DNA of 64,000 nucleotides, taken from Armadillidium nasatum. Lineage: Eukaryota > Arthropoda > Malacostraca > Isopoda > Armadillidiidae. Under the pieces are notes generated by a model. It was not told where the DNA came from. It worked only from the letters and a program-made list of their open reading frames with translations, and made no database searches. Below are positions 14,236-26,569 of the stretch, piece after piece. The stretch is taken from NCBI GenBank assembly GCA_009176605.1, contig SEYY01022158.1, positions 2,501-66,500 on the forward strand, given 5' to 3'. Position numbers and translations under genes: made by a program. The first letter of the stretch is position 1. Each line of letters opens with the position of its first letter.

Positions 14236-15600
14236 GTATACAAAACTATTGATAGGTGAAATAGGGTTGGTGCCACCAAATCATTGCAATCCAACTTTCT
14301 CTAATGCATGGTCTATTTTCTTCATTAATTTCTGCAACATTCGCCGTGTTCAATACAATTTCCAGTTTGTTGAACACCACCTCTCTTCTCTTAGACCTAA
14401 CCTCTTGATCTTGACTGAAACTCGGGTGCTTGAACGTTCTGGTAGCTGGGTTGTTTAGAGCGCTTTACCGAGGTGATTCACTGTGGCATGGAGACTACAT
14501 TCTAAAATCTTTCCCTTCTGCTAAACTTTACAAACCTTGGTTTAATTCTGCTTATCTCATGCTGTTTGTCATAGGGATGCTTCTTCAGGAATTAACGTTG
14601 TTTTAAAACTTTAGAAAATCGTGCAATTTATATTTCATCCTGAAATCGTGCAAAATCTGTTCTTTGTAACAGCAAAAACTCGTTTCTCAATACGAAATAC
14701 AATAATTTTTCTGGCTTCCTCTTCCTCTCTCTCAATCAGTTTGCTAAAAATGTCAGCTCAAATTTTGTCTCTTCCTCTTTCTCTTCATTGATATTTTCTT
14801 TCAGCACAATTACCATTTTACCTTCTTCAAAAACTGAACCTTTTGCTCAGACTTTTGACACTAATTCAACTTTAGATGATATTGAAGCTATAACTCCTAT
14901 TCCAACCTTCACCCTCCCCAACTCATTTGTCTAAAATTGTTATTTCTTCTAAAGAAGCTATATCTGCCCTCTCTTAGCTTTACACCAAAATTTGTGCTCT
15001 TTAGCTTGCACTCTGCTTTGGCAAAATATTTCGTCTCTGTCTTTCTACTTCAACCTTCCCTTCTCTCTGAAAACGTGCTCTCATTCAGCATGTGCCGAAA
15101 AAGGGGGACCTCTCCAACCCTTCAGTTACTGTCCCATTTCTTCAACCTCCGTTCTTTCTAAAGTTTCTTGTTAAGAGTTAGAATGATTTCAAATCTTCTA
15201 ACATTATAATTGATCGCCAGTATGACATTTCGTAAAAAAAAGTTCTTCTGGTGATTTTCTTTCCCTCCTTTCTGACTCTTGGTCCTCCTCTCTCCGGCAT
15301 TTCAGTAAATCTCGAAAATATCGACAGCCTCCGATAGAGTGTTGCACAAATCTTTGATCTTTAAACTTTCTCTCTTTCGGAATTTATCCTCTGATTTTCT
15401 TTCCGGTCGTTCTATAGCAGGTGTTGTAGACTGCCACAGTTCTCTCTTTAACTCCTTAAATCTGTTAATAGTGGTATTCCTCAGTTATCTGTTCTAACTC
15501 AAATTAATTTTTTTTCCTAGTTTTCATTAAAAATTCTCTCAATCTTGAGCTGGCACTGAAACCAACGAGCCGAAAAAAAACTATCTTTTAGAGCACTCTT
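14236..15600 (+). mobile_element. Decayed TA-associated jockey-like LINE, internally deleted
   Basis: The ORF2 start is recognisable ('INFCNIRRVQYNFQFVEHHL', 'LLILTETRV'). It jumps into a later ORF2 segment ('YKPWFNSAY') and runs into the reverse transcriptase region (GATCGCCAGTATG, 'LRHFS', 'SLS...GRSIAGVVDCHSSL'), with many frame changes. It stops within the RT region close to a (TA)n tract. Compared with the copy at 42828-45483, most of the endonuclease domain is missing. It is old and non-functional. Confidence 0.75.
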
Positions 15601-15626
15601 TGAGAGGGACTTTTAACAGCAGATTT

Positions 15627-15798
<172 letters not shown>

Positions 15799-15799
15799 G

Positions 15800-16329
15800 A
15801 AAATTAAATGGCTAATGAACTGTTAGCATCATTGTAATATTTACATCATCAATAAACCCTATTATCTACCAATGAGCAAAACTTTTAAAACAATAAAAAC
15901 AAAAAATTAAAACAAAGTAACATAGTAAAAAAACAAGGGAATCTATTAAAACCAGCACCAAGCTTTCTATCTCTCACTCGGAGATCTTTAATCAAGGCAA
16001 TAGGAACAGTGAAAGGAAAAGTTATTTTCAAAACGACTCAAAGACTGAAGAATTTTAAAAATTTTAGTTGCTTTGAAATTGTATTTTTCTTGGAATGACC
16101 TTATGTTTTTTTCTAAAATGTTCTTGGAAAATCTTTCATTTTTCAATAAATCATTCAGAGTATCACCAAATTTATTTATTTTTTTATTTTTTTTTATTTT
16201 ATTTTATTTTTTTTTTTTAGTTGAAGAATCGGAGTGGCTGGCTACCTTTCTTCGGAATATAATATAAAATTCAAATGCAAGACAGTGAAGAAAAATAAAA
16301 AACGGCTAATAAACTTTGTTATGTGACCT
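15800..16329. other. Unassigned AT-rich spacer
   Basis: No gene or known repeat is recognisable. A T-rich stretch at 16170-16220 is low complexity. Confidence 0.4.
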
Positions 16330-17940
16330 ATTTTGATTTTGTCAAGTTCTTCTGATGATTGTGAAGATACTGAATATAAACCATGTGAAACAAAACACAA
16401 TTATAAGTCAATATTCTCTTTCAAGTTCGCAAATGAGATATGAGCTTCCAAATGTAGTACCGTCTTGCAACAAAACTGATGTTTCTGATAGAGCAGCAGC
16501 AATTCTTATAAATGCAGCTTTAGAAGATATGGGAGTAATTACAAAAGTAGATTCTTCTAAAGTAGTCGATCATAGCAATTCCAGAAGGGAAAGAATAAAA
16601 ACCCGCAGTAACTTGAAAAGGAAAAATAAGGCAAATCGTTCTTCATCGAAATTCGGGATATACTTTGACGGCCTAAGACAAGACTTTAATTCGGGTAATT
16701 GGAAAGAGAAAGGGTAGGTCGAAAACCCATAACGGAAGACCATTCTGTTCTACTTTCAGAACCAGGATCTATATATCTTGGTCATGTCACTCCTATGTCT
16801 GGCAGTTCTCATAATATTAAAACAAGCATATTAACTTTTTTAGAGAGAAATGTAGATCTTTCTAAATTGTTAGGTTGTGATTGAACAGTGGTTAGAACAG
16901 GTTCTAAAAATGGTATTATAAGACAACATGAGCTTTCTGTGAGACGTTCTTTGCAATGGCTTGTTTGTTTGCTACACACAAATGAATTACCCTTACGTCA
17001 ACTATTGCAACATTTGGACGGAAAAACTACTTTACCAAAAGGGTACTGTTCAGAAATTGGAAAAAGTTAAAATATTGCGAAAAGATGCCTGTAATAAGCT
17101 TTAAAAAGTTGGAAATAACTTTGCATGATGCTTCCCTTGATGAACTTAGTACAGAAGATCAACGTTATCTCTACGAAATGTGTACTGGAATTTCAAACGG
17201 TAACATTCCATTAAGTTTGTCACGAAAGGATCAAACAAAAATTAGTCATTTCAGGTGCTTAACGACATCAAATAAAATTTTGAGATTTTATGTTTCAACA
17301 AAAAACCCATCGGAGAAGTTTAAAATTTTAACAGAGTATGTTGTTAGAGTTTACGCATGCTCATGATTTGATATTAAAACTCAGTCATCTTGTTAGCATG
17401 GTGGCCAACACTTTTACATCATAATAAATAAAATCTCTATTTTCGCCTGAAGAGTTAAAAAGCATAATAGATTGAACATTGCAAATAAACCCATATTTTG
17501 GTCATCCTGAATATATTCTGTTAGCAATGTTGTCCGACAACCGAAAACATGAGAGAGAGAGAGAGAGAGAGTTGGGCCTTCGAAAAATTTCAAAATGTTA
17601 ACTTCGCTAAAGCAGAACAAAATGTTCGTGAATTTAAGATTCCTGCGTTAAATTCAAAGCAGATGAATAAATAGATCTAATTGACTCGCATTCACTTACA
17701 CTTAATTGAACCACCATTTACAGTATTTATTTCTGATAATAAACTAAAGACGATGATTTTAGACGTTCCTGCTGAAATTGATATTTTAAGATTTCAGTGC
17801 CATTCAAATTTGTTACTGAAGCATCAGCTTCAATGTGTAGCAACGACACACGAGACGGATTCATTATATCAAGAATAGCATCTATGATTGCATTACCCAT
17901 ATTTGAATCCAAAAGTCAATATCTCCAATTAACCTTGTAG
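16330..17940 (+). pseudogene. Broken repetitive hAT-like transposase-type gene (copy B)
   Basis: Pieces in several frames follow the order of a repetitive arthropod gene: 'VSDRAAAILINAALEDMGVI' (16471-16530), 'FGIYFDGLRQD', 'EDHSVLLSEPGSIYLGHVTP', 'LQWLVCLLHTNELPLRQLLQ' (16950-17010), 'STEDQRYLYEMCTGIS', 'RCLTTSNKILRFYVSTKNPS' and 'EPPFTVFISDNK'. The 'LGCD...TG...LQWLxCLLHxNELPLR' stretch resembles the central block of hAT transposases, but I cannot name the family with certainty. A (GA)n run at 17550-17572 lies inside it. Several stops and frame changes make it a pseudogene. It overlaps in content with copy A only around the DRAAA block. Confidence 0.65.
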
Positions 17941-18314
17941 TCGCCCGCACATTCTACGACGGTCGGCTTAGGAGTGGTAGACTCTGTACCATATCATTAT
18001 TTTTTAAAATAATGCCACTTAATTTGGCTAGTAGTTTGCAGTACTAATCAATTCCAAACTGATGAAAGGATAGTAACATAGTATGTAAGTAAGTAAGTAT
18101 ATTAAGAGGAAGTCTGGCTGGAGCTCTGCCTGCTGGGACATTGTTCTTCGTTTGAAGTGCCTTTCTTAGATATAACTATAGTGGTCAGTTTTTTTCTATA
18201 TTTGTGTTAGTGTTTGTGCTTAAAATTAAAACCTATAAACAAAAAGTTCGTGCTTTATTAAATTTTGGGACTGGCTAACGATAGGCCTAGGGCCTACGTT
18301 TAGTACAATTGGTT

Positions 18315-19721
18315 ATGGGGAAGGGACGTGGTGGTAAAAAGAGAAAAAAGAGGAAATCGAAGGAGAATTCCAATTTAGAAGATGAATCACTTCCAAGTTC
18401 AAGTAATTCAAGTATCATATCAACGTCTAGTGATGATTTGCTTGCTGCAATAGAAAAGGCTGAACAGGGTATAGGTGAAAATACGGGCACTCAACAGTTT
18501 GATGTATCTCATTTGGACAATTTACATAGACCTGGAAATTCCTTTTTGGGTTTCACAGATAATAAAAAGAGAAAACGAAATGTTGCTTCTGAACGTTCTC
18601 TTCGGCAGGTAGCTACGACTACAATTCCGGAGTATGTGCGTTTTCTTTATATTAAGAATATTGACTCTTCACAAACACTTAAAAAGCTGAATCCTTTCCT
18701 GTTGAGGAAGGCTGTGGAGGGTGCTGCAGGAGGAGCTTTGAAAACAGCAAGATTTTGCAAAACTGGCAGTCTGCTTGTTGAAACACATACTGCTAAACAA
18801 ACCAGACAATTGTTATCAACAAATACCTTAATAAATGGTTCCGTGCCAGTGGAAGTTTCTGTTGCTCACAATTTGAATACTATTCAGGGTACGATTTATG
18901 CCCCTGAATTGGAGGTTATGAGTGATTCTGACATTTTGGACTATCTTAAATCGGATAATGTGATACAGGTTCGACATATTCTTAAGAAAGATAAAACTCC
19001 TACACATGTGTTGGTTCTAACATTTGGAGGTACTACCTTACCGGAAACTATATTTTGTGGCTTTTTGTCTTACCGAATTAGACCTTATTATCCTTATCCT
19101 TTGCGTTGTTATAAATGCCAGAAATTTGGACATGGAAGTAAAAATTGTCGGGGGGAGGAAATTTGTGGATATTGTGCACAGTTACACTCTACTTCCTCTT
19201 GCTCAAGAAGTCAGGGACCTCAGTGTTTAAATTGTAAGGATCAACATCCAGCTTATTCTAAAAATTGTCCTCATTACAAAAGAGAAGAAGAAATAGTACA
19301 TATCAAGGTGGACTGTCATACAACATATGATAATGCACGGAAAATTTATTTACAGAGAAATTCCGTACCACAGAATCTCTCATACTCTAAGCCTACTAGA
19401 TCTCTTTATTCTGACGTGACAAGAATAACACCATCTCGTTCGGCTGTGTCTAGTGCTCAACAGACGGATACTGAATATACTTTCAATAAGTCTAAGCAAG
19501 GGGATGACAATCTGTGTTCTGGTAATATTACAGTTGATAGGGATCAAATTGTGTCTCTGATTTCAGAAATAGGCCACCTTTGGTTGCAGAAAAAGAACGA
19601 AATTCAAATCTCTGAACAAATTCCTCTAATATTAACTAGACTTAAATTTTCCTCTATATCCTTATCTCAGCAAGATACATTTAACCTACTTTTTGGTTCT
19701 TCTAGTTTGGATAATCATTAA
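18315..19721 (+). CDS. LINE ORF1, gag-like RNA-binding protein with three zinc knuckles
   Basis: An intact frame of about 468 residues. It has a Lys/Arg-rich N-terminus, a Ser-rich acidic stretch, then a region that fits an RRM-like fold. Near the C-terminus are three Cys/His knuckles: CYKCQKFGHGSKNC (C-x2-C-x4-H-x4-C), CGYCAQLHSTSSC and CLNCKDQHPAYSKNC. This is the usual ORF1 plan of I and jockey group LINEs, whose product binds the element RNA. I chose the ATG at 18315 for its context (GTTATGGGG); an in-frame ATG lies six bases earlier. Confidence 0.85.
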   Translation: MGKGRGGKKRKKRKSKENSNLEDESLPSSSNSSIISTSSDDLLAAIEKAEQGIGENTGTQQFDVSHLDNLHRPGNSFLGFTDNKKRKRNVASERSLRQVATTTIPEYVRFLYIKNIDSSQTLKKLNPFLLRKAVEGAAGGALKTARFCKTGSLLVETHTAKQTRQLLSTNTLINGSVPVEVSVAHNLNTIQGTIYAPELEVMSDSDILDYLKSDNVIQVRHILKKDKTPTHVLVLTFGGTTLPETIFCGFLSYRIRPYYPYPLRCYKCQKFGHGSKNCRGEEICGYCAQLHSTSSCSRSQGPQCLNCKDQHPAYSKNCPHYKREEEIVHIKVDCHTTYDNARKIYLQRNSVPQNLSYSKPTRSLYSDVTRITPSRSAVSSAQQTDTEYTFNKSKQGDDNLCSGNITVDRDQIVSLISEIGHLWLQKKNEIQISEQIPLILTRLKFSSISLSQQDTFNLLFGSSSLDNH

Positions 19722-19751
19722 CTTTCTTCTATTTCTTGGGTAGTATTTGAT

Positions 19752-22700
19752 ATGGAGAATAACTTAAATGTTTGCCAGTGGAATATAAGAGGATATACTT
19801 CTAATAAATGTTACCTTGAACATTTGGTAGGGAAATATAATATCAATATTTTTGCTTTGCAGGAAACTTTTTTGAGTATTGAAAAGTTTTGTTCCTTTAA
19901 AAATTTTAATATATCTCGTAAAGATAGAAATCATAATGGTGGTGGTGTTTTATTAGGGATTAGAAAGGATATTTCATATCGAGAAATCAAATTGATTACT
20001 GATTTGGAAATGGTGGCAGTACAGGTATTATTGCATCAGGTTGATTTCATAATTTGTAGTGTTTATCTTCCTCCCAATATTTCTAATACAATAGAGAAAT
20101 TGGTGGCTTGTCTGGAGCAGTTTCCAGAAAATATGCAACTTTTACTGCTAGGGGATTTTAATGCTCATCATTACTTGTGGGGTGAGTCTCATAATGATGA
20201 TAGAGGTGAAAAACTTTTTGAGATGATACAATCAAGAAATCTACATCTATTAAATGAATCTGTTTATACTTTTGTGTCTGATGTTTCTGGGAGCATGTCA
20301 GTTTTAGACTTATCTTTTGCTTCTGCTGAAATGCTTGGTTTCTTCAATTGGTCAACATATCATGACACCTTAGGTAGTGACCATTTTCCAGTTTTGCTGT
20401 TCTCAAATAATTTGTTTGTTGAAAGGAAAAAACGTCCACATTGGATTCTTGATGATACGAAATGGAAAGATTTTGAAAATAGATTTACATTATTGAATTT
20501 AGATTATGACCAAGATATCAATACTATTTATTCAAATATTGTTGATGCGTTTATACATGCAGCGTCTTTTGCTTTTAAACTCAGTTCTTCCAATGTGAAG
20601 GTGAGGAAATATAAATCATGGTGGAACGAAGACTGTAAAAAGGCGATTAGAGACAAGAAAAACAAATTTAGAATTTTTAAAAATCATCCAACTTTACAGA
20701 ATAACATATTTTACAAAAGAGCGAAAGCGAAATCAAGGTATGAGATTAAAAAGGCTAAAAAATCTTTTCGAAGATCATATTTGATGTCTATTACAACTAG
20801 TACACAACTTTCCCAGGTATGGGAAAAAGTGAAGTTTTTAAAAACTAATGTCAGTAGAATTTCCTCTGTTATATTACATCTTGAAGAAGGTTCTGAGGTG
20901 GTTAAGGAACCAATAAAAGTGGGAAATGAATTGGCTTATGCCTTTTGCTAAGATTAGTAGTATACATTCACACCGGGACCCATTTGTATTTCATATGGTT
21001 GAGGCTGAGTTTGCGAGCCTACATTTTGAAGAGGATATTCCAAGTTGGTATAATGCAGCCTTTACAATGAGTGAACTTGAATTGGCAATATCATTAATAA
21101 AACGAAATTCTTCACCAGGTAAAGATATGATTATATATCCTTTCATTCAACATTTAACTGACAATAATAAAATAGAATTATTGAAGTTCTTTAATCTGGT
21201 ATGGATTACTGGTACATTTCCTGATGATTGGCGTATATCTTTATTGATTCCAGTTTTGAAACCAGGAAAAGACCCCACTGATACTTCTTCGTATAGGCCA
21301 ATTGCATTAACTAGTTGTTTGTGCAAGATTATGGAAAGAATGGTTTTGCTGAGGCTTACTAAATTTTTGGAGGAACATAAGATTTTGTCTTCATCACAGA
21401 GTGGTTTTAGGAAATATTTCTCTACAGTTGACAATTTAATGTTTATAGAATGTGACATACAGGAAACTTTCATTAGGAATGAATATATGATTGGAGTTTT
21501 TCTGGATATACAAAAGGCTTATGATACTGTTTGGATTCATGGATTATTATTGAAACTGCATAATATGGGGCTGAGAGGAAATCTTCCTATATTTATTAGA
21601 AATTTTCTTCAAGATAGAAAAATACAGGTTCAAATAGAGAATGCGACTTCTGAACTTTTTTCTGTGGAGTTTGGCATTCCACAAGGAAGTGTATTAAGCC
21701 CTACTCTTTTTTCTATTATGATAAATGACATTTTTCAAGATTGTAACAGCCAACTTAGGTACTCTATGTATGCTGATGACTGTGCTTTGTGGGTGTCAAA
21801 TCCTGATTTGGACGAGGCAGGGTGTATGATGCAGGGTGCTCTTGAGGATGTGCGAAGTTGGTCAGAGACATGGGGATTAAATTTTTCTTCTACTAAAACC
21901 AGGGCCATGATTTTTACCAAACGACCATATGAAAACCCACCTTCTTTGAAACTCTGTGATTTTGAAATTGCTTATACACATAGTCATAGGTTTTTGGGAC
22001 TAGTATTGGATAGTAGATTGACTTGGAGGAGGCACACGGAAGATTTAAAACAAAAAAGTGTGAAAGCATTAACTCTTTTAAGGTACCTTAGTAGCAACAT
22101 TTGGGGTGTTGATAGAGAAATTTTATTGTACTTGTATAGGACTATAGTCCGTTCAAAAATTGATTATGCTAGTTTTATTTATGATGCTTTCTCTGAGAGT
22201 CATTCCCATACTTTGGACAAAATTCAGTATCAAGGCATACGCCAGGCTATAGGTGCATTGAAGTGCACTAGAGTTGACTTCCTAGAAGTAGAAGCCAACA
22301 TCATGCCTTTGCCTATTAGAAGGAAGTTGCTTGGATTGACCTATATAAGTACCAGAATCTCAAAATTGAAACACCCTGTAGGTCAGTTTTTTCAAAACTA
22401 TTATATATATGAATTTTATATGCATAGACCATATAGCTTACCATGTTTCGGCAGGCTAAAGAAACTAATAGAAGAGAATGGTATTCCAATGGATAAATTG
22501 GCAAAGACCTCAATGGGTATGGTGAGTGTTCCTCCAAATCTTGAATTGGATAGTTCCTTTGAACAATATTCCAAGGATATTACTCCTTCTAATGTTTATA
22601 ATGCTTTGTTTATGGATAAAGTGGAACAGCTTCGTGGGAAACAATATAATATATGTTTAACAGATGGATCTAAGTGTGGTGATGAAGTTGGTTGTGCTTT

Positions 22701-23467
22701 TTTATATGAGGAGACTATGTTCCAGTTTTCCTTGCCTACCTACAGTACAACATTTACAGCTGAAGTATTTCGCTATTTATAAATCTATTTTATATTTCCA
22801 TTCCAGGCCTCATTCTAAAGTGGCTATATTTACAGATTCCTTATCAGCTTTTCAGGCCCTTGGAAGCTCCAATTCTGATCATTATCTCATCCATAAAATA
22901 AAAAATTTATTGCATAGCTTTAGTGGGAAGAGAGTTAGGATGTTATGGATACCTGGCCATGTTGGTATTGGGCTGCATGATAAAGTGGATAGGGCTGCTA
23001 AGGAAAGTACAATTTTTGGTATACCAGTAGAGGTCAGGTATTCACTATCGGAATTGAAAAGTGATATTCGGAGGCTCTGTGGTCAGATGTGGCAAAGGGA
23101 GTGGAATAGGTGTAAAGGAGTGTTGCCGAGAATTAAACCTTTGATACAAGATTGGAGCCATACATATGGGGGTACCAGGAGAGAGCAAGTGGTGCTTGCT
23201 AGGTTAAGGTTAGGTACACCACTTTTTGAGGTTGCGCATTATATTGAAAATTCTCCTAGGAGAACTTGTGTAAACTGTAATGCCAGGTTAGATATGATTC
23301 ATATATTTATGGTTTGCCCAATTTTCTCTCAACAAAGGACTATAATACAAGAGAAGTGTTTGGAGCTGTCTTTGTCATTTGACATGAGTACTATCTTATC
23401 AAGTGCTTTTCCTGAAAAATTGATATTCCATTTCCTTAAAGTTACCAACATTTTTTCCATGGTGTAA
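19752..23467 (+). pseudogene. LINE ORF2: AP endonuclease, reverse transcriptase, RNase H; two single-base frame breaks
   Basis: 19752-20951 encodes an exonuclease-endonuclease-phosphatase domain ('QWNIRGY', 'LQETF', 'LLGDFNAHHYLWG', 'LGSDHFPVL'). A TTTT run near 20940 breaks the frame. The frame from 20926 encodes the RT ('RPIALTSCLCKIMERM', 'FLDIQKAYDTVW', '[14 protein letters not shown]', 'YADDCALW') and starts RNase H ('CLTDGSKCGDEVGCAF'). A second break near 22765 moves the rest of RNase H ('AIFTDSLSAFQALGS', 'MLWIPGHVGI') and a Cys/His tail (C-x2-C...H-x4-C) into the frame ending at 23467. RNase H after RT points to the I group or its close relatives. The breaks could be real or assembly indels, the first being in a homopolymer. 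Confidence 0.85.
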
Positions 23468-23640
23468 TTTAAGCAAGATGTTTCAGTGCCAAAGATATAT
23501 ATGAAACTTATTTTGTGCAGTGAATTTTCTTAATCTTGGATGATGTGTTGCACGTGCCAATGTCCTAGCAGATGCAGAGCACGAAAAAGGAACCAAGGTA
23601 ACCAAGGTAAGATATATTTTATTCAAGCAGTCTTTCACAC

Positions 23641-24479
23641 TTAAGTTTTTAATTTATTTTAATATATTTTGTTTTTTAATTTGAAAAGGTTAAAAAAAAA
23701 AATTTACTCTCTTAATGTTTATAGTTACCAAGATGGCTGAAGATGACTTTTGTATAATATACCAAAAACCTCAAATTTTTTCTGTAATATGATACAGTAC
23801 CTATAGAACCTGTAATGAATAATGATAGACATTATGTTGTTTGATTGAGATTTGAGACCAATTTATTGATTTCTGTATTAAATCTGATAATTAAATTTAA
23901 ATGTATAGAAGATAAATATTTGTCTATGTTCGGATTCTGCTCTCTACCACTGACCTCAATTCCTTATTTGAATCCTATAAAGAAACTTGGTAGAAAGTTC
24001 TCTTCCTCAGATAAGGTGTGAACTTTGTTTAAAATCTAATCAAAAAATAAATTTTTTATTATATGAATTGATAATCTTTGGTCAATTTTTAATAGTTTTC
24101 TTTATCAAATAAAAACATTATTTTAAAAGTGGTAATTTTAGGACTACCATGACATACCAAGTACCCATGTATGGTAATCAGTTTAATATATTTAACAAGG
24201 GCAGGATTAAGTTTAAAATTCTGAAGTATAATCTCCACAACTTGCCATATGGTAGAATGTCAGCACAATTAATTTGATATTTTTGTATTGTATTAAAGAT
24301 TTTATATATATGAAATAATATATACAGTATAAAATATAAAATTATCCATATAAAATTATAAGCTACTTATTTTTGCAAACATTAGAATAATATATGAAAT
24401 TGTTTTAAAAAACTTTAATTTTTAAATTAAAATTTTTTTTTTTTTTTTTAATAAATTGATTTATACCTGAAATTATTTT
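23641..24479. other. Intergenic, nothing recognised
   Basis: AT-rich sequence without a supported gene or repeat. It may contain the promoter of the zinc-finger gene whose first recognised exon is at 24822, but no promoter element is clear. Confidence 0.35.
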
Positions 24480-24600
24480 TGAATGTGCTTAAGCATTCTA
24501 ATTAGAACATTAGAAATAAAGAGAGAGAGAGAAGCCACAGGGCCTATTGAGACCATCTCTGTCAAAATAAATAATAATAATGGTAATACTAATAAATGCA
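24480..24600 (-). mobile_element. Short CR1/L2-like LINE 3' tail fragment
   Basis: The motif GAAGCCACAGGGCCTATTGA, followed by GACCATCTCTGTCAAAATAAATAAT, matches 53795-53845 (GAAGCCACACGGGATTATCGA...). At the latter locus the motif lies at the 3' side of a CR1/L2-like LINE on the minus strand. Only the tail is present here. Confidence 0.4.
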
Positions 24601-24821
24601 GCTTTCTTTTTATTTCCTGAATTTTTTTTTTTTTCCTTTTTATATGCAATAAAATTCTATTGACATTTACAAATGGGTAAATGTCTATAAAAATGGCATT
24701 CAACATATTAAATGTAAAAATGTTGAATATGAAGTATCGGAATATTTCAAAATATCACTAAAATTATTTCTTCACAGATTGCTAGTTATTTAAAGGTATT
24801 TCTTTTAAAATAAAAGTAAAA

Positions 24822-24896
24822 ATGAATATCAAATCAGAAATTGAAATAATGAAAGAAGAATTAGTTCCAGAATATGATTTTTCTCAGAATTGTCAG
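24822..24896 (+). CDS. Zinc-finger gene, candidate first coding exon (exon A)
   Basis: The exon opens MNIKSEIEIMKEELVPEY and ends NCQ after 25 codons, followed by donor GTAATA at 24897, phase 0. It carries the psi-K-x-E motifs IKSE and MKEE, as do the downstream exons. The style (short acidic lead with 'IKSE...KEE') is common at the N-terminus of arthropod C2H2 genes. The donor runs straight into an intronic (TA)n tract (24899-25016). The ATG at 24822 is the first in frame. Its splicing to exon B at 27665 is inferred from matching phase and motif content, not shown. Confidence 0.55.
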
Positions 24897-24897
24897 G

Positions 24898-25019
<122 letters not shown>

Positions 25020-25134
25020 GAAATACTGAGTCCTTAGAATATTACGTATCCTATTTAGAAAATTTTGTATTATGAATTATTCCCATATAAATATTGATTT
25101 ACTATTCAAATTATTTCCAGTTTTCAAATTGGCT

Positions 25135-25870
25135 GTGAAGCCTGTCATCTTGTTAATAAATTTCTTAATTTAAGTGCTGTCATGTGTTGATACACCCCAT
25201 TCTAAAGTGTGTAAGTGAATATTAGTAGGGAAAGAAAGAAATAAAGACTAAGAGGTTTCCAGAATTTGAAAGAATGTGTGTAGTATTGAAAGTTGGATTC
25301 AAATAGTAGATGAGACTTTGTAGAATGACAAATCACAAATTCTTCTCAGTGGAAAAGGTTTGCAACTGTGAGTACAAAAGATCAGTTATTGTGATAGTGT
25401 ACAAGTGATGTAAGAAAACTTTTAATGATTATAGAGATTATAGATAGTCAGTAAGGATGATAGTCTTGATAGAAAGCAATGCTGCAATTGACTCAACAAT
25501 TCCATGTAAGGAAATTGAAACCTCTGATAGGTTGTAAAAGTTTTGAATATACCTGAGCTAATTTTGGGAGTGATAAAATATAATCCTTTCTAGAAAGGGA
25601 AAACATATTGAGGATGTATGAAGTTTTAAATTTTTTTTTGCAAAGATTTTATAGTTGTGTGGGAAATTGTCAAAAAATGATGAAGTAAATGAGTTTTTGA
25701 GGTATTGAAAACAAATCTATGATCAGTTTTTCCATTGTGTTCCTATAATCAGTTTTTTTATGCAAAACGATTTACTGATTGATTGAGGTGAGGATAAAAC
25801 ATTGAGGAACACCATCACTGATAAAAATAAACAATTAGTTTAATTTCACAAATTAAAATGCAACCTCTTT
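25135..25870 (-). mobile_element. Highly diverged jockey-like LINE fragment (RT to C-terminus)
   Basis: On the minus strand the order 'SDGVPQ' (about 25820), 'VFNTSKTHLLHH' (about 25710) and the terminal region is the same as in the copies at 29760-31980 and 42828-45483, where the corresponding parts read SGVPQGSVLSP and VFNASKTQFLHLS. Many changes make it the oldest copy in this group. Boundaries are approximate. Confidence 0.5.
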
Positions 25871-26565
25871 AAATACCATATAGAATCCAAGTTAGTTAAA
25901 TGTTATTTTTTATATTTTATTAGTAAATCCTAATCATAAAAAGACTTTTGAGTATAAAGGATTGCATGACAATTTACAAGACTTAAAGATAAATTCATAC
26001 TCAGTCGTAAATATTACAAATTATTGTGTATCAAAATTATTTGATAGGTTTGATCTTACTTCTTATACATTAAAAGGATTAACTGTGACCACCTACAGTT
26101 ACAGCTAAAATATGATAAGAAGAAAAAGTAAAATAAAAGATTTTAAATATTTTCTTTTTAAAACTTTTACTTTAAGAATAATAGAAAGTGTAAAAATTAA
26201 ATTTTCAAATTAAGGTCCTTGTGTTCCCTACTCCTTAGATGGATGAAACTGGAGTACCCTCTCCCACACAAATGTAATAAGAGTACTCTATCCAATAGTT
26301 GATACAGGACTAATCCTTACTATTATGTAAATAGTTTCATTCAGTTAAAGTAGCTGCACAAAAGGAAAAAAAATTATATTCAATATTTTTATTTTAGCTT
26401 TGTGTCAGTGCAAATTATTATTATTATTATTATTATTTGGTGATATCTTGAATTGTTATTACTTTTACCCTCTCAAATTATTTTTTCCCCTGCTTAGGCT
26501 GATAAAGCATTGTTTCTTGGGTTTTTAGCACCCTTTAGCTTGATATATATATATATATATAAAAT
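25871..26565. other. Intronic spacer, nothing recognised
   Basis: No gene signal. It holds an (ATT)n run near 26417-26438 and a short TA run at 26542-26561. Confidence 0.4.
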
Positions 26566-26569
26566 ATGC

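Larger units (their letters stand above)
18150..23640 (+). mobile_element. I-group LINE with RNase H, nearly intact
   Basis: Two ORFs in the standard order (gag-like ORF1, then endonuclease-RT-RNase H ORF2) separated by 30 bp, with a plausible 5' UTR from about 18070-18150. The 3' UTR runs to about 23620, where AACCAAGGT is repeated twice in tandem; terminal short repeats of this kind are common in the group. Only two frame breaks are visible in about 5 kb of coding sequence, so it is young. The codons are as AT-rich as the surroundings. Confidence 0.85.
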
